From: an uncultured Rhodospirillales bacterium
Lineage (GTDB): Bacteria; Pseudomonadota; Alphaproteobacteria; Acetobacterales; Acetobacteraceae
Assembly: GCA_903835235.1 (NCBI GenBank)
Contig: CAILMF010000001.1
Location: 62,001 to 126,000, forward strand
DNA: 64,000 nucleotides
Direction: 5' to 3'
In this document: positions 17,941-30,597 of the stretch, piece after piece
Layout of the letters: each line of letters starts with the position of its first letter
Numbering within the stretch: the first letter of the stretch is position 1
Made by a program: the position numbers and the translations under genes
Notes under the pieces: model-generated
The model's database searches: none
What the model was told of the DNA's origin: nothing
What the model saw: the letters and a program-made list of their open reading frames with translations, nothing else

Positions 17941-18267
17941 TCAGCCCTCGGTCGGGCGGGGCCGGCGCGGGCCGCGCGGGGCGCCGAATTCGCTGCCGGG
18001 ATAGGCCGGGCGGCGTTCCCGCGGCGGCGGCGGCGGGGCGGCCAGCTCCTCCTGCAACTCCTTGATCTTGCCGATGATGGAGGTGCGCAGCGTCGGCGAC
18101 TGGTGCGGCTTGAAGCCGGCCAGCGTCTCCTTCAGCTCCTTCAGCTGGCGCTCCTTCTCTTCCCGCGTGCGCTTCAGCGGGCGGTTGTCGGAAAATTGGC
18201 CGTCATAGGACCGCATGGCTGGATTCCCGTTGGGGATGGCGTCGGCCATCAGATTAGCAGATCGCAC
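17941..18267 (-). CDS. Small charged protein of unknown function
   Basis: 108 residues from the ATG at 18267, which has an AAGGCGG site. Internal starts at 18249 and 18216 are possible. The middle is a predicted coiled coil rich in Glu and Lys (REEKERQLKELKETLAGFK, then IIGKIKELQEELAAP), followed by a Pro/Arg-rich tail (PPPPPRERRPAYPG). No domain recognised. A textbook terminator just after the stop supports its being a real gene. It lies upstream of the TSUP gene and downstream of sucB. Confidence 0.65.
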   Translation of the reverse strand: MRSANLMADAIPNGNPAMRSYDGQFSDNRPLKRTREEKERQLKELKETLAGFKPHQSPTLRTSIIGKIKELQEELAAPPPPPRERRPAYPGSEFGAPRGPRRPRPTEG

Positions 18268-18341
18268 CGCCTTGGGCGGCGCAAAACGAACAGGGCCGGC
18301 ATCCCCCGGGGGACACCGGCCCTGCGAAGGTACTTCGGACC

Positions 18342-19577
18342 TTAGAGGTCGAGCATCAGGCGGCGCGGGTCCTCGATGCCTTCCTTGACACGGACCAGGA
18401 AGCTGACGGCTTCCTTGCCGTCGACGATCCGGTGGTCGTAGCTCAGCGCCAGGTACATCATCGGGCGGATTTCCACCTTGCCGCCCACGGCCATCGGGCG
18501 GTCCTGGATCTTGTGCATGCCCAGAATGCCCGACTGCGGCGGGTTCAGGATCGGCGTGCTCATCAGGCTGCCATAGATGCCGCCATTGGTGACGGTGAAG
18601 CTGCCGCCGGAGAGTTCCTCCAGCTTCAGCTGGCCGTCGCGGGCGCGCTTGCCGAAGCCACCGATGGCCTTTTCGATGTCGGCGAAACCGAGGGTTTCGG
18701 CATTGCGCAGCACCGGCACCACCAGCCCGTTCGGGCCGCCGACCGCGATGCCCATGTGGACATGGTGCTTGTAGACCACGTCCTCGCCATCGATCTCCGC
18801 GTTCACGGCGGGGTATTCGCGCAGCGCGGCGACGCAGGCCTTCACGAAGAAGGACATGAAGCCGAGCTTCACGCCGTGCTTCTTCTCGAACGCGTCGCGG
18901 TATTCGGCGCGCAGCGCCATCGCCGCGCCCATGTCCACCTCGTTGAAGGTGGTCAGCATGGCCGCGGTGTTCTGCGCTTCCTTCAGCCGATTGGCGATGG
19001 TGCGGCGCAGGCGCGTCATCTTCACGCGTTCCTCGCCATCGCCCAGCGCGCGCGGCGCCTTCGCGGCGGCGGGGGCGCTGGCGGCGGCGGCCGGGCGGGC
19101 CAGGAAGTCCAGCACGTCGCCCTTGCTGATGCGGCCATCCTTCGCCGTGCCGGCGCCGACCTGGTCGGCGGAGACGCCGGCATCGGCCAGCATCTTGGCG
19201 GCGGCGGGCAGCGGGGCGTGGCCAGAGGACGAACCCGGCACGCCGACCGGGCCGGAGACGGCGCGCGGCGTTTCCACCTGCGGCTCCGCCGGGGCGGCAG
19301 CGGCCGGGGCCGGCGCGGCATTGCGCGCCGCAGCGACGCCACCCACGGTGATGCTGCCGAGCAGCGTGCCCGGGGTCACCTCGGCGCCCTCATTGGCGCT
19401 GATCGCCTCGACCACGCCGGCGGAAGGCGCATTGACCTCCACCGTCACCTTGTCGGTTTCCAGCTCCACCAGCGGCTCGTCGGCCTTCACGGCCTCGCCC
19501 ACCTTCTTCAGCCAGCGCGCCACGGTGGCGGTGCTGACGCTTTCGCCCAGGGTGGGAACGAGGATTTCGGTCGCCAT
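18342..19577 (-). CDS. sucB: 2-oxoglutarate dehydrogenase E2, dihydrolipoyl succinyltransferase
   Basis: 411-residue core of the 2-oxoglutarate dehydrogenase complex, moving the succinyl group to CoA. The lipoyl domain begins [13 protein letters not shown] and carries the lipoylated Lys in [11 protein letters not shown]. An Ala/Pro-rich linker, a peripheral subunit-binding domain ([18 protein letters not shown]...[12 protein letters not shown]) and the catalytic domain follow, ending with [16 protein letters not shown], which holds the catalytic His and Asp. The start is 29 bp downstream of the sucA stop. Confidence 0.97.
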   Translation of the reverse strand: MATEILVPTLGESVSTATVARWLKKVGEAVKADEPLVELETDKVTVEVNAPSAGVVEAISANEGAEVTPGTLLGSITVGGVAAARNAAPAPAAAAPAEPQVETPRAVSGPVGVPGSSSGHAPLPAAAKMLADAGVSADQVGAGTAKDGRISKGDVLDFLARPAAAASAPAAAKAPRALGDGEERVKMTRLRRTIANRLKEAQNTAAMLTTFNEVDMGAAMALRAEYRDAFEKKHGVKLGFMSFFVKACVAALREYPAVNAEIDGEDVVYKHHVHMGIAVGGPNGLVVPVLRNAETLGFADIEKAIGGFGKRARDGQLKLEELSGGSFTVTNGGIYGSLMSTPILNPPQSGILGMHKIQDRPMAVGGKVEIRPMMYLALSYDHRIVDGKEAVSFLVRVKEGIEDPRRLMLDL

Positions 19578-19605
19578 GATGTTCGCCTTTTTCCGATGCG
19601 CCCGC

Positions 19606-22473
<2,868 letters not shown>

Positions 22474-22739
22474 TCTTCGTCTCCGTCCCGCTCCGGGGGT
22501 GCCGGGGCGGCCGTCAGTTCGGGTTGCGTCCGGCACGGCGGGGCGCCGTACCGAACCTCATGCTCGCCGCATCAGCGGCAAAGCGCCGCACCCAACATGG
22601 GGAGCGGCGCGGGTTAACACAGTCTTCGTGGCAAGGATGCGGCGAAAGGATCGCCTGACATGCCTTGACCGCAACTTAACGGCGCTGCCACGCCACGGCT
22701 TTGGTCAGGCTGCCCAAAAGCTGGGCTGCCCGGCCGGCG

Positions 22740-23624
22740 TCAGCCGCCGAGCGCTTTCACCATCGTGGAGCCCAGCGCCGCCGGGCTGTCCGCCACATGG
22801 ATGCCGGCGGCCTTCATCGCCTCCATCTTGGCTTCCGCCGTGTCCTTGCCGCCGCTGATGACGGCGCCGGCATGGCCCATGCGGCGGCCCGGAGGCGCCG
22901 TGGCGCCGGCGATGAAGCCGACCACCGGCTTGGCGTTCGGCCCCTTGTTCTCATGCGCCAGGAAATCCGCCGCATTGGCCTCGGACTGGCCGCCGATCTC
23001 GCCGATCATGACGATGCTCTTGGTCTCGGGGTCAGCCAGGAACATCTCCAGCACCTCGATGAAGTCGGTGCCCTTGACCGGGTCGCCGCCGATGCCGACG
23101 CAGGTGGACTGGCCGAGGCCGGCCGCCGTGGTCTGCGCCACCGCCTCATAGGTCAGCGTGCCCGAACGGGACACGATGCCGACCGAGCCGCGCCTGTGGA
23201 TATGGCCCGGCATGATGCCGATCTTGCAGGCGTCCGGCGTGATCACGCCCGGGCAGTTCGGCCCGATCAGGCGGGACTTGCTGCCGGAGAGCGCGCGCTT
23301 CACCCGGATCATGTCCAGCACCGGAATGCCCTCGGTGATGCAGATGATCAGCGGCAGCTCGGCGTCGATCGCTTCCAGGATGGCGTCGGCCGCGAAGGGC
23401 GGCGGCACGTAGATGACGCTGGCATTGGCCTGGGTCCGCTCCACGCAATCCGCCACGGTGTCGAACACCGGCAGGCCGATATGCGTGCTGCCACCCTTGC
23501 CCGGCGTGACGCCGCCGACATAGGTGCTGCCGTAGGCAATGCCCTGTTCCGCGTGGAAGGTGCCCTGGGCGCCGGTGAAGCCCTGGGTCATCACCCGGGT
23601 ATTCTTGTCGATGAGGATCGCCAT
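22740..23624 (-). CDS. sucD: Succinyl-CoA synthetase alpha subunit
   Basis: 294 residues. Binds CoA and carries the phosphohistidine during succinyl-CoA to succinate conversion with nucleotide phosphorylation. [27 protein letters not shown] gives the CoA-binding Rossmann start; [20 protein letters not shown] and the active-site region [17 protein letters not shown], whose first residues include the phosphorylated His, are intact. sucC ends 3 bp upstream, so the pair is tightly coupled. Confidence 0.97.
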   Translation of the reverse strand: MAILIDKNTRVMTQGFTGAQGTFHAEQGIAYGSTYVGGVTPGKGGSTHIGLPVFDTVADCVERTQANASVIYVPPPFAADAILEAIDAELPLIICITEGIPVLDMIRVKRALSGSKSRLIGPNCPGVITPDACKIGIMPGHIHRRGSVGIVSRSGTLTYEAVAQTTAAGLGQSTCVGIGGDPVKGTDFIEVLEMFLADPETKSIVMIGEIGGQSEANAADFLAHENKGPNAKPVVGFIAGATAPPGRRMGHAGAVISGGKDTAEAKMEAMKAAGIHVADSPAALGSTMVKALGG

Positions 23625-23627
23625 GGC

Positions 23628-24851
23628 TCAGACCGCCTTCTTCGTCGTGCCGGAGGCGCGCGCTTCATTCACCGCCGCGACAACCTTCTGCGCCGCATCG
23701 GCCAGGTTGTCCGCGGGGATGATGGCCAGGCCGCTTTCGGCCAGGATCTTCTTGCCCAGCTCGACATTCGTGCCTTCGAGCCGAACCACCAGCGGCACGC
23801 TGAGCGTCAGCGTCTTGGCCGCGACGACGATGCCTTCCGCGATCATGTCGCACTTGGCGATGCCGCCGAAGATGTTGACGAGTATCGCCTTCACGTTGGC
23901 ATCGGAGGTGATGATGCGGAAGGCTTCCGTAACCCGGGCCGCATTCGCCGTCCCGCCCACATCCAGGAAGTTCGCCGGGGAAGACCCGTACAGCTTGATG
24001 ATGTCCATGGTCGCCATGGCCAGGCCCGCGCCATTGACCATGCAGCCGATCTCGCCATCCAGCGCGACATAGTTCAGGTCGTTGCGGACCGCGTCCAGCT
24101 CCTTCGGGTCCATCTCGCTGTCGTCGCGCAGCGCCTCAAGGTCCTTGTGGCGGAACAGCGCGTTGTCGTCGAAGCTCACCTTGGCATCCAGCGCCACGAT
24201 GTCGCCGGCGCCGGTGACCACCAGCGGGTTGATCTCGACGATGGCGCAGTCGAGATCGGTGAAGGCCTTGTACATGGCCATCACGAACTTCTCGAAGCTG
24301 CGCAGCTGGCCGCCGGCCAGGCCCAGGCCGAAGCCGAGCTTGCGGGCATGGAAGCCGCTGACGCCGGAAGCCGGGTCGATGGCAACTTTAAGAATCTTCT
24401 CGGGGTGGCTATGCGCCACCTCCTCGATCTCCATGCCGCCTTCGGTGGAGGCCATGATCATGATGCGCGAGGTCTCGCGGTCCACCAGCAGGGAGAGGTA
24501 GAGCTCCCGCTTGATGTCGCAGCCGGCCTCGACATAGACGCGGGAGACGACCTTGCCCTGCTCGCCGGTCTGCTTGGTGACCAGCGTATGGCCGATCATC
24601 GCGGCGGCCGCGGCCTTGGCGTCATCCACGGTCTTGACGACGCGGACGCCGCCCTTGCCGTTGGGGTCCTCGGCGAAGCGGCCGGCGCCACGGCCACCGG
24701 CGTGGATCTGGCTCTTCACCACATAGACCGGCCCGGGCAGCTTGCGGGCGGCCTCGGCGGCTTCCTCGGCGTTCCAGGCCACATAGCCGTCGAGCACCGC
24801 AACGCCGTAGCGCCGCAGCAGCTCCTTCGCCTGGTATTCGTGAATGTTCAT
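23628..24851 (-). CDS. sucC: Succinyl-CoA synthetase beta subunit
   Basis: 407 residues. ATP-grasp subunit providing the nucleotide and succinate sites. [19 protein letters not shown] is the standard N-terminus; [44 protein letters not shown] and [13 protein letters not shown] are family blocks. ATG at 24851 is chosen over the GTG two codons earlier. It precedes sucD by 3 bp and follows mdh across a hairpin. Confidence 0.97.
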   Translation of the reverse strand: MNIHEYQAKELLRRYGVAVLDGYVAWNAEEAAEAARKLPGPVYVVKSQIHAGGRGAGRFAEDPNGKGGVRVVKTVDDAKAAAAAMIGHTLVTKQTGEQGKVVSRVYVEAGCDIKRELYLSLLVDRETSRIMIMASTEGGMEIEEVAHSHPEKILKVAIDPASGVSGFHARKLGFGLGLAGGQLRSFEKFVMAMYKAFTDLDCAIVEINPLVVTGAGDIVALDAKVSFDDNALFRHKDLEALRDDSEMDPKELDAVRNDLNYVALDGEIGCMVNGAGLAMATMDIIKLYGSSPANFLDVGGTANAARVTEAFRIITSDANVKAILVNIFGGIAKCDMIAEGIVVAAKTLTLSVPLVVRLEGTNVELGKKILAESGLAIIPADNLADAAQKVVAAVNEARASGTTKKAV

Positions 24852-24903
24852 GCGCACATCCCTTCTGGGCCGGCTGCAAACGAAGTCCCGGGCATTTCCT
24901 GAA

Positions 24904-24934
24904 GCGGGTGGGCCGGTTGGCCCGGCCCACCCGC
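24904..24934 (-). promoter_or_regulatory. Hairpin between mdh and sucC
   Basis: A perfect 13-bp GC stem with a 5-base loop lies 11 bp after the mdh stop. No T-run follows on the minus strand, so it may lower or stabilise transcript passing from mdh into sucCD rather than stop it. Confidence 0.5.
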
Positions 24935-24945
24935 TCGGCGCGGTA

Positions 24946-25941
<996 letters not shown>

Positions 25942-25974
25942 CTACTCCCGCTGGTGCGGTGCGGCAAGCACATG

Positions 25975-26010
25975 AAAAAGGCGGCCCGGGATAAACCCTT
26001 GGGCCGCCTT
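25975..26010 (-). terminator. Rho-independent terminator of the secreted protein gene at 26037
   Basis: On the minus strand AAGGCGGCCC pairs with GGGCCGCCTT over a 13-base loop and runs into TTTTTC. Confidence 0.82.
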
Positions 26011-26036
26011 GATATCGTATCCCCGCGATAGGGAAA

Positions 26037-26600
26037 TCAGATGGGCATGCAGCGCACGATGTTGTCGTGCCCGCGGGCCATGGTGGCCATGGTGCCATCC
26101 GGGCATTCCTGCGCCTGGATGCCGGCGGCCGGCTCCAGGCCGCGGGTCCAGCTCATGGCCGGGCCGCGGGTGCAGCTGCTGCGGCGGCCGGTGGAGGTGC
26201 GGCAGGACTGGGCATTGCTGACGGCGGCATGCCGGTCGCGCGAGACCGCCAGCTGGCCGCGCATCGGCGCCGCCATGGAGGCCTGGGCGCTGCCGACCAG
26301 GCGCGGCAGGCGGCTGGCGGTGCCGCCCTGGGCGGCAGGGTGGCCGGCGGTACGGTGCGCGGCAGCCTGGCTGGCCGACGTGGGGCGCTGCGCGGCAGTG
26401 CCGGCCTGGCGAGCCGACTGCGGCGCGGCAGTGCTGGTCTGGCGCGCCGGCTGCGGCGCGGCGAGACGGGCGGGCGCCGCCGCGGGGGTGCGATGGGTCT
26501 CACGCCGGTCCCGGGTGCTGGCGGCCTCAGCCGGCAGGGCGCCGAACAGGGCGGGCGCCAACCCAAGCACAGCCCAGGCCGCGAGCATCTTCACGCGCAT
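26037..26600 (-). CDS. Secreted Ala/Thr-rich protein of unknown function
   Basis: 187 residues with a clear signal peptide (MRVKMLAAWAVLGLAPALFG, cleavage near ALPAEAA) and a good GGGGGA site before the ATG at 26600. Residues 30-90 are low complexity with imperfect repeats such as ARQTSTAAPQSARQAGTAAQ. The C-terminal third is ordered-looking, with four cysteines (SCRTSTGRRSSC, QECPDG, VRCMPI). No family recognised. It ends in a rho-independent terminator. Confidence 0.7.
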   Translation of the reverse strand: MRVKMLAAWAVLGLAPALFGALPAEAASTRDRRETHRTPAAAPARLAAPQPARQTSTAAPQSARQAGTAAQRPTSASQAAAHRTAGHPAAQGGTASRLPRLVGSAQASMAAPMRGQLAVSRDRHAAVSNAQSCRTSTGRRSSCTRGPAMSWTRGLEPAAGIQAQECPDGTMATMARGHDNIVRCMPI

Positions 26601-26679
26601 CAGGTCCCCCATCAACAACGCCCCCAGTTTCGGCCCACGGGCGCCTTGCTCGCGCTTTCGTGAGCCGTATTACACGATA

Positions 26680-27843
26680 TTACGTCAGATGCGGTAGGGC
26701 TAGATAGTCCTGACTTTGCATTTCCATCAATCGACTGGCGGTGCGCTCGAACATCGCGGCGTTCTCGCCACGTTCGTATAAAGTATCCGGCGCGGCCGCC
26801 GCAGACGCCACCAACTTGCAGCGGTGTTCGTACAGCGTGTCGACCAGGGTGATGAATCGGCGTGCCTTGTCGAAATTCTCCGGTCCCAACCGCGGCACCG
26901 CATCAAGCACCAGTGAGTGATAATGCGTTGCCAGGGCCAGGAAGTCCGCCGGGCCCAGATGGTTCCCGCACAGCGCCTCGAAATCGGCGCGGGCCACGCC
27001 GCGGGCGGATTGCGGGATTTCCACCTGGCGGCCGAGCACGCTGAGATGGGCCGGCGGCGCGGTGGCCTCCCCGGTCAGCTCCAAAAAGGCCGCGTCCAAG
27101 GCCCGTTCCGCCCGGCCATCGGCCGGCACGTGCCAGGTGGGCATGCCGCGGATGCGTTCCCGCCGATAGTCCCGCGCAGCGTCCAGGTGCAGCACCTCTA
27201 TCCGCTTCTTGATCAGCGCGATGAAGGGCAGGAAGGCGTCGCGCCCCGGCTTGCCCTTGAACAGGTTGTCCGGCGCCGTGTTGCTGGTGGCCACCACCAC
27301 CACGCCCCGGGCGAACAGCGCCTCGAACAATCGCCCCAGGATCATGGCATCGGTGATGTCGTGCACCTGGAACTCGTCGAAGCACAACAGCGCGGCTTCG
27401 GCGACGATACTGTCGGCCAGCGGCTGGATCGGGTCCTCGCCTTTCGGGTTCGCGGTCTTCCAGGCGTGGATCCGGCGATGGCAGGTCTGCATGAACTGGT
27501 GGAAATGCTCGCGCCGTTTCCGCGGCACCTCGGCGCAGGCAAAGAACAGGTCCATCAGCATGGATTTGCCGCGGCCGACCTCCCCGACCAGGTAGAGCCC
27601 CTGGGGCGTGCCCTCGGGCGCTTCCTCCACCGGCTTGGCGCGGCCGAACAGGCGGCCGAGCAGGCCCGGCGTCTCGGGCGAGCCGGCCTTGGGGTCGTAG
27701 CCGCGCAGCCGGCGCCACAGGTCTTGCATCTTCTCGGCGGCCATGGCCTGGGCGACATCCGGCGCCAGGGCGCCGCTCGCCACCAGGGCGCGGTAATTCG
27801 GCAGCGGCCCGTCGGCCGGCTGGGCGGGAACAAGGGCGGTCAT
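26680..27843 (-). CDS. zapE: Cell division protein ZapE (AFG1-like ATPase)
   Basis: 387-residue AAA-type P-loop ATPase. Walker A GLYLVGEVGRGKSMLMDLF at about 84-102, Walker B ALLCFDEFQVHDITDAMIL, sensor-like VVVATSNTAPDNLF, and the C-terminal block HYHSLVLDAVPRLGPENFDKARRFITLVDTLYE. In E. coli ZapE helps Z-ring constriction, and mitochondrial relatives act in respiratory-complex quality control. Length is normal. ATG at 27843 gives the standard N-terminus with YRALVASGALAPD. In many alphaproteobacteria it sits near mdh and suc genes, as here. Confidence 0.94.
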   Translation of the reverse strand: MTALVPAQPADGPLPNYRALVASGALAPDVAQAMAAEKMQDLWRRLRGYDPKAGSPETPGLLGRLFGRAKPVEEAPEGTPQGLYLVGEVGRGKSMLMDLFFACAEVPRKRREHFHQFMQTCHRRIHAWKTANPKGEDPIQPLADSIVAEAALLCFDEFQVHDITDAMILGRLFEALFARGVVVVATSNTAPDNLFKGKPGRDAFLPFIALIKKRIEVLHLDAARDYRRERIRGMPTWHVPADGRAERALDAAFLELTGEATAPPAHLSVLGRQVEIPQSARGVARADFEALCGNHLGPADFLALATHYHSLVLDAVPRLGPENFDKARRFITLVDTLYEHRCKLVASAAAAPDTLYERGENAAMFERTASRLMEMQSQDYLALPHLT

Positions 27844-28055
27844 GGCCTGGGCGCATAGAGCAAAGCCGGCCCGGCGGGAATCACCCCGGGCGCGGAATTC
27901 ACGCCACCGGCGGGGTGGCGGGCGGTTTTGCGGGCAGCCGGCGGGGCATCCGGGCGGCAGGGCGGCGCCAAAGCGGGCAGGGATTGATCCCGCGCAGATG
28001 GCGGCGGCCGCGGCCGGTGCTATAGGTGGCGCCTGCCCCGCATGGGAGACGACCG

Positions 28056-28718
28056 ATGACGCTGACCGCCGACGCCCCCGCCGCCGAGACCTGGACCGGC
28101 GGCCGCATCCTGGACCTGACGGGCTTCCGCGCCGCCACGGTCAACCGCGTGCCCTACCCGCATCTTTCGGCCGCCGGCGCGCTGAACCCGGCGGCGCTGC
28201 CGGCGCTGCGGCGCGACTTTCCGGACCTGCGGGAGGCCGGCTTCCACCCGCTGGACGCCTTCGAGGCCCGCGGCGCCTTCAAGCAGTTGCTGGAGGAGGT
28301 GCAGGATGGCGAGCTGAGCCAGGCGATGGGCGAGCATTTCGGCCTGGACTTCACCAACCGGCCGATGCTGATCACCGTGCGCAAGATGTGCAAGCCGCAT
28401 GAGGGCCGCGCCCATGTGGACGGCAAGAGCAAGATCGCCACGCTGCTGATCTACATGCACAGCGGCTGGGCCAGCCCGGATGGCCGCATCCGCGTGCTGA
28501 ACAGCAAGAACATGGACGACTACAGCTTCGAGCTGCCGCCGGACGAGGGCAACGTCTTCACATTTCTCCGCAGCGAGGACAGCTGGCACGGCCACACCCC
28601 GTTCGAGGGTGAGCGCCGGGTGCTGCAGATCGCCTGGCTGGACAGCCAGGACAGCATCGACCGCAAGATGAAGCGGCACCATGTCAGCCACTTCTTCAAG
28701 AAGCTGTTCGGCGGGTAG
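28056..28718 (+). CDS. 2OG-Fe(II) oxygenase family protein
   Basis: 220 residues with the double-stranded beta-helix iron site: HxD as His120-Val-Asp122 in EGRAHVDGKSK, and a distal His at 178 or 180 in EDSWHGHTPFEGERRVLQIAW, where the following Arg would bind 2-oxoglutarate. This resembles prolyl-4-hydroxylase-like enzymes that modify proteins or small substrates; the target is unknown. ATG at 28056 has GGGAG upstream, and an earlier in-frame start lacks support. The stop is followed by a T-run and a dispersed intergenic element. Confidence 0.82.
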   Translation: MTLTADAPAAETWTGGRILDLTGFRAATVNRVPYPHLSAAGALNPAALPALRRDFPDLREAGFHPLDAFEARGAFKQLLEEVQDGELSQAMGEHFGLDFTNRPMLITVRKMCKPHEGRAHVDGKSKIATLLIYMHSGWASPDGRIRVLNSKNMDDYSFELPPDEGNVFTFLRSEDSWHGHTPFEGERRVLQIAWLDSQDSIDRKMKRHHVSHFFKKLFGG

Positions 28719-28802
28719 TTTTTCAGCCCGCAATCGCCGGGCGCGCGCATCCGCGTGCCTGGCTACACCCCACTGGCTACCCCCCCAACTGGCTACCCCC
28801 CC
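28717..28802. repeat. Dispersed element copy 2 and a short ACTGGCTACCC duplication
   Basis: Starting at the oxygenase stop, a T-run and CGCCGGGCGCGCGC core match the element after sdhB (13434 on). It is followed by two copies of ACTGGCTACCCCCC (about 28772-28801). Confidence 0.5.
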
Positions 28803-28829
28803 GCTGCCGGCGGGCGCCATTCGGCGCCT

Positions 28830-28876
28830 ACAGCACTATCCGCTCACGCTGAATCAGCGTGAGCGGATAGTGCTGT
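28830..28876. repeat. Perfect 23-bp palindrome
   Basis: Arms 28830-28852 and 28854-28876 are perfect reverse complements around one base. The 5' arm opens ACAGCACTATCCGC. It is the first of three consecutive long palindromes in an AT-richer patch and belongs to no gene. Confidence 0.85.
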
Positions 28877-28892
28877 GGCTTCAATAGGTTGC

Positions 28893-28941
28893 AGAGCAAG
28901 AAATCCGTTCTGATGATTCCAACAGAACGGATATTGCTCTA
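28893..28941. repeat. Imperfect palindrome, second of three
   Basis: AGAGCAA...ATCCGTTCTG pairs with CAGAACGGAT...TTGCTCT with small bulges and a loop of about 11 bases. Confidence 0.7.
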
Positions 28942-28988
28942 GTGTCCTGATTCCGAAGTCCATTGGACTCCGGAGTCAGGACACTAGC
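28940..28988. repeat. Near-perfect 23-bp palindrome, third of three
   Basis: Arms 28940-28962 and 28966-28988 match except at two positions around an ATT loop. They begin and end with CTAGTGTCCTGA / TCAGGACACTAG and overlap the second palindrome by two bases. Short CTAG ends recall the target duplications of small mobile repeats. Confidence 0.8.
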
Positions 28989-29059
28989 CTTAGTTTACAG
29001 TGGCCTGCTTATCCGCTGCGTTCGCCCGAGATCGGACGAACTTCGCGGGCAGGACACCA

Positions 29060-29078
29060 GGCGCGAGGCTCTCGCGCC
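29060..29078 (-). terminator. Hairpin after the secreted protein gene at 29090
   Basis: A perfect 8-bp GC stem with a 3-base loop lies 11 bp past the stop codon on the minus strand. No T-run. Confidence 0.4.
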
Positions 29079-29089
29079 GTTACTGCACC

Positions 29090-29497
29090 CTACCGCTGCG
29101 GCAGGTAGGCGTCGGTCCAGCCGGTTTCGCTGGTGCGGCCCAGCGTCTTGACCTGGGTGCGGCCATAGCCGCGGCGTTCCAGCACCTCCACCGGGGTGCG
29201 GGCGCCCACCAGGAAGCAGCCGGCGGGCAGGCTGGGTTCGTCACCGGCGCCCTGGGCGACCATGGCGGCCTGGCGGCGCTGCAATTCCTCGGGCGTGCGG
29301 CACAGCACCGCGCCTGGTTCCAGCCGCACACCCACATTGCCGGCGCTGGTGGTCGGGTCCGGCAGGGCGGCCGGCATCCCCAGGCCCCGATTCGGCGGCG
29401 CCCGGCGCCCGGGGGTCGGCGCCTGCGCCTGGGCCACCCCGGCCCCCAGGCACCCCAACGCAACCAGGCAGGCCAGCAGGCGGAAGGAAGGGGTCAT
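29090..29497 (-). CDS. Small secreted protein of unknown function
   Basis: 135 residues with a signal peptide (MTPSFRLLACLVALGCLGAG, cleavage near VAQAQ). The mature part begins with a Pro/Arg-rich linker, then VGVRLEPGAVLCRTPEELQR and PAGCFLVGARTPVEVLERRG, containing two cysteines that could pair. This has the look of a small SH3-like or periplasmic domain, but I do not recognise the family. ATG at 29497 is chosen because the signal peptide starts there. It stands alone between palindromes and a Bug receptor gene. Confidence 0.7.
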   Translation of the reverse strand: MTPSFRLLACLVALGCLGAGVAQAQAPTPGRRAPPNRGLGMPAALPDPTTSAGNVGVRLEPGAVLCRTPEELQRRQAAMVAQGAGDEPSLPAGCFLVGARTPVEVLERRGYGRTQVKTLGRTSETGWTDAYLPQR

Positions 29498-29613
29498 GGT
29501 ACTGGCTCTCGAAGGCGGGAGGAGGTCGCCCCGTCTATCAGACCAGCGCGGCTCCGGTGTCAATCAAAGCCGGGCCGCGCCAGACCTGGTACTCTTGGCC
29601 TCGGCCCGGCCGG

Positions 29614-30597
29614 TCAGTCGATGCTCAGGCCGCGCCGGGCCACGGTGGTGCGCTCATATTCCGTGCGCTCCCGCGCGAAGGCCAGGTACTCGGCCGGCGG
29701 CAGGTATTCCCGCGGCATTTCCCAGCGGTTGATGATCGCCTGGCTGGCCTCGTCCTCCATGGCCTTCTTGAAGGCGCGGTGCAGCACATCGACGATCTCC
29801 GGCTCCACGCCCTTGGGCCCGACGATGCCATAGGGGCTGGTGACCACCATGTTGTAGCCCAGGTCCATCAGGGTGGGCGCCTGCGGCACGGCGCGCAGCC
29901 TTTCCCGCTTCCAGACCGACAGCAGGCGGAGTTCGCCGGCTTCCACATTGGGTAGCCAGCTGGCGGAATCCGCCACGCAATGGATCTGCCGGCCGAGCAG
30001 CGCGGTGACGCCTTCCTGGCTGCCGCGATAGGGGATGTGCAGCATCTCCGCGCGCTCCCGCTCCAGGATATCCTCCATGGCCAGGTGGTTGGTGGTGGCG
30101 ATGCCGGACGTGGAATAGCTGTACTTGCCGGGTTCCGCCTTGGCCGCGGCCATCAGCTCCGCAAAGGTCTTCCACGGGCTGTCGGCGCGCACCGCGGTGC
30201 CGAACAGGAAGCCCGAGAGCTGCATGATGTAGGTGAAATCCGCCACCGGGTCCCAGGTGCGCGCCTTGGTCAGGAAGGGGTGCCGCAGGATGGAAAGGTG
30301 GTGGTGCGCCAGGGTGTAGCCGTCCGGCCGAGCCTGGTTGATCAGGAACAGCGCCGCCTGGGTGCCGCGGGCGCCCGGCCGGTTTTCGATGAGGACCGGC
30401 TGGCCGAGGTCCTTGTGGACAATCTCGAACATCTGCCGGTGCAGCGCATCCAGCGCGCCGCCGGGCGGCCAGGGGATCAGGAAGCGGATCGGCCGGTCCG
30501 GGTATTTTGCCTGCGCGAAGGCCGGGGTAGCCAAGGTGGTGGCCAAGGGGGAGGCGAGCAGCCCGCCGCCGGCGGCGAGAAGCGTGCGGCGCTGCAT
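29614..30597 (-). CDS. Bug-family substrate-binding protein (third of three in tandem)
   Basis: 327-residue periplasmic TTT receptor. It opens MQRRTLLAAGGGLLASPLAT, a twin-Arg-free signal ending near AFAQA, then YPDRPIRFLIPWPPGGALDA, VLIENRPGARGTQAA, ARPDGYTLAHHHLSIL and ATSGIATTNHLAMEDIL. It lacks adjacent transporter genes. Its ATG shares a base with the stop of the preceding receptor gene (TGATG), so translation is coupled. It is the most divergent of the tandem trio, with the QMHLSVVRR block changed to HHHLSILRH. Confidence 0.9.
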   Translation of the reverse strand: MQRRTLLAAGGGLLASPLATTLATPAFAQAKYPDRPIRFLIPWPPGGALDALHRQMFEIVHKDLGQPVLIENRPGARGTQAALFLINQARPDGYTLAHHHLSILRHPFLTKARTWDPVADFTYIMQLSGFLFGTAVRADSPWKTFAELMAAAKAEPGKYSYSTSGIATTNHLAMEDILERERAEMLHIPYRGSQEGVTALLGRQIHCVADSASWLPNVEAGELRLLSVWKRERLRAVPQAPTLMDLGYNMVVTSPYGIVGPKGVEPEIVDVLHRAFKKAMEDEASQAIINRWEMPREYLPPAEYLAFARERTEYERTTVARRGLSID

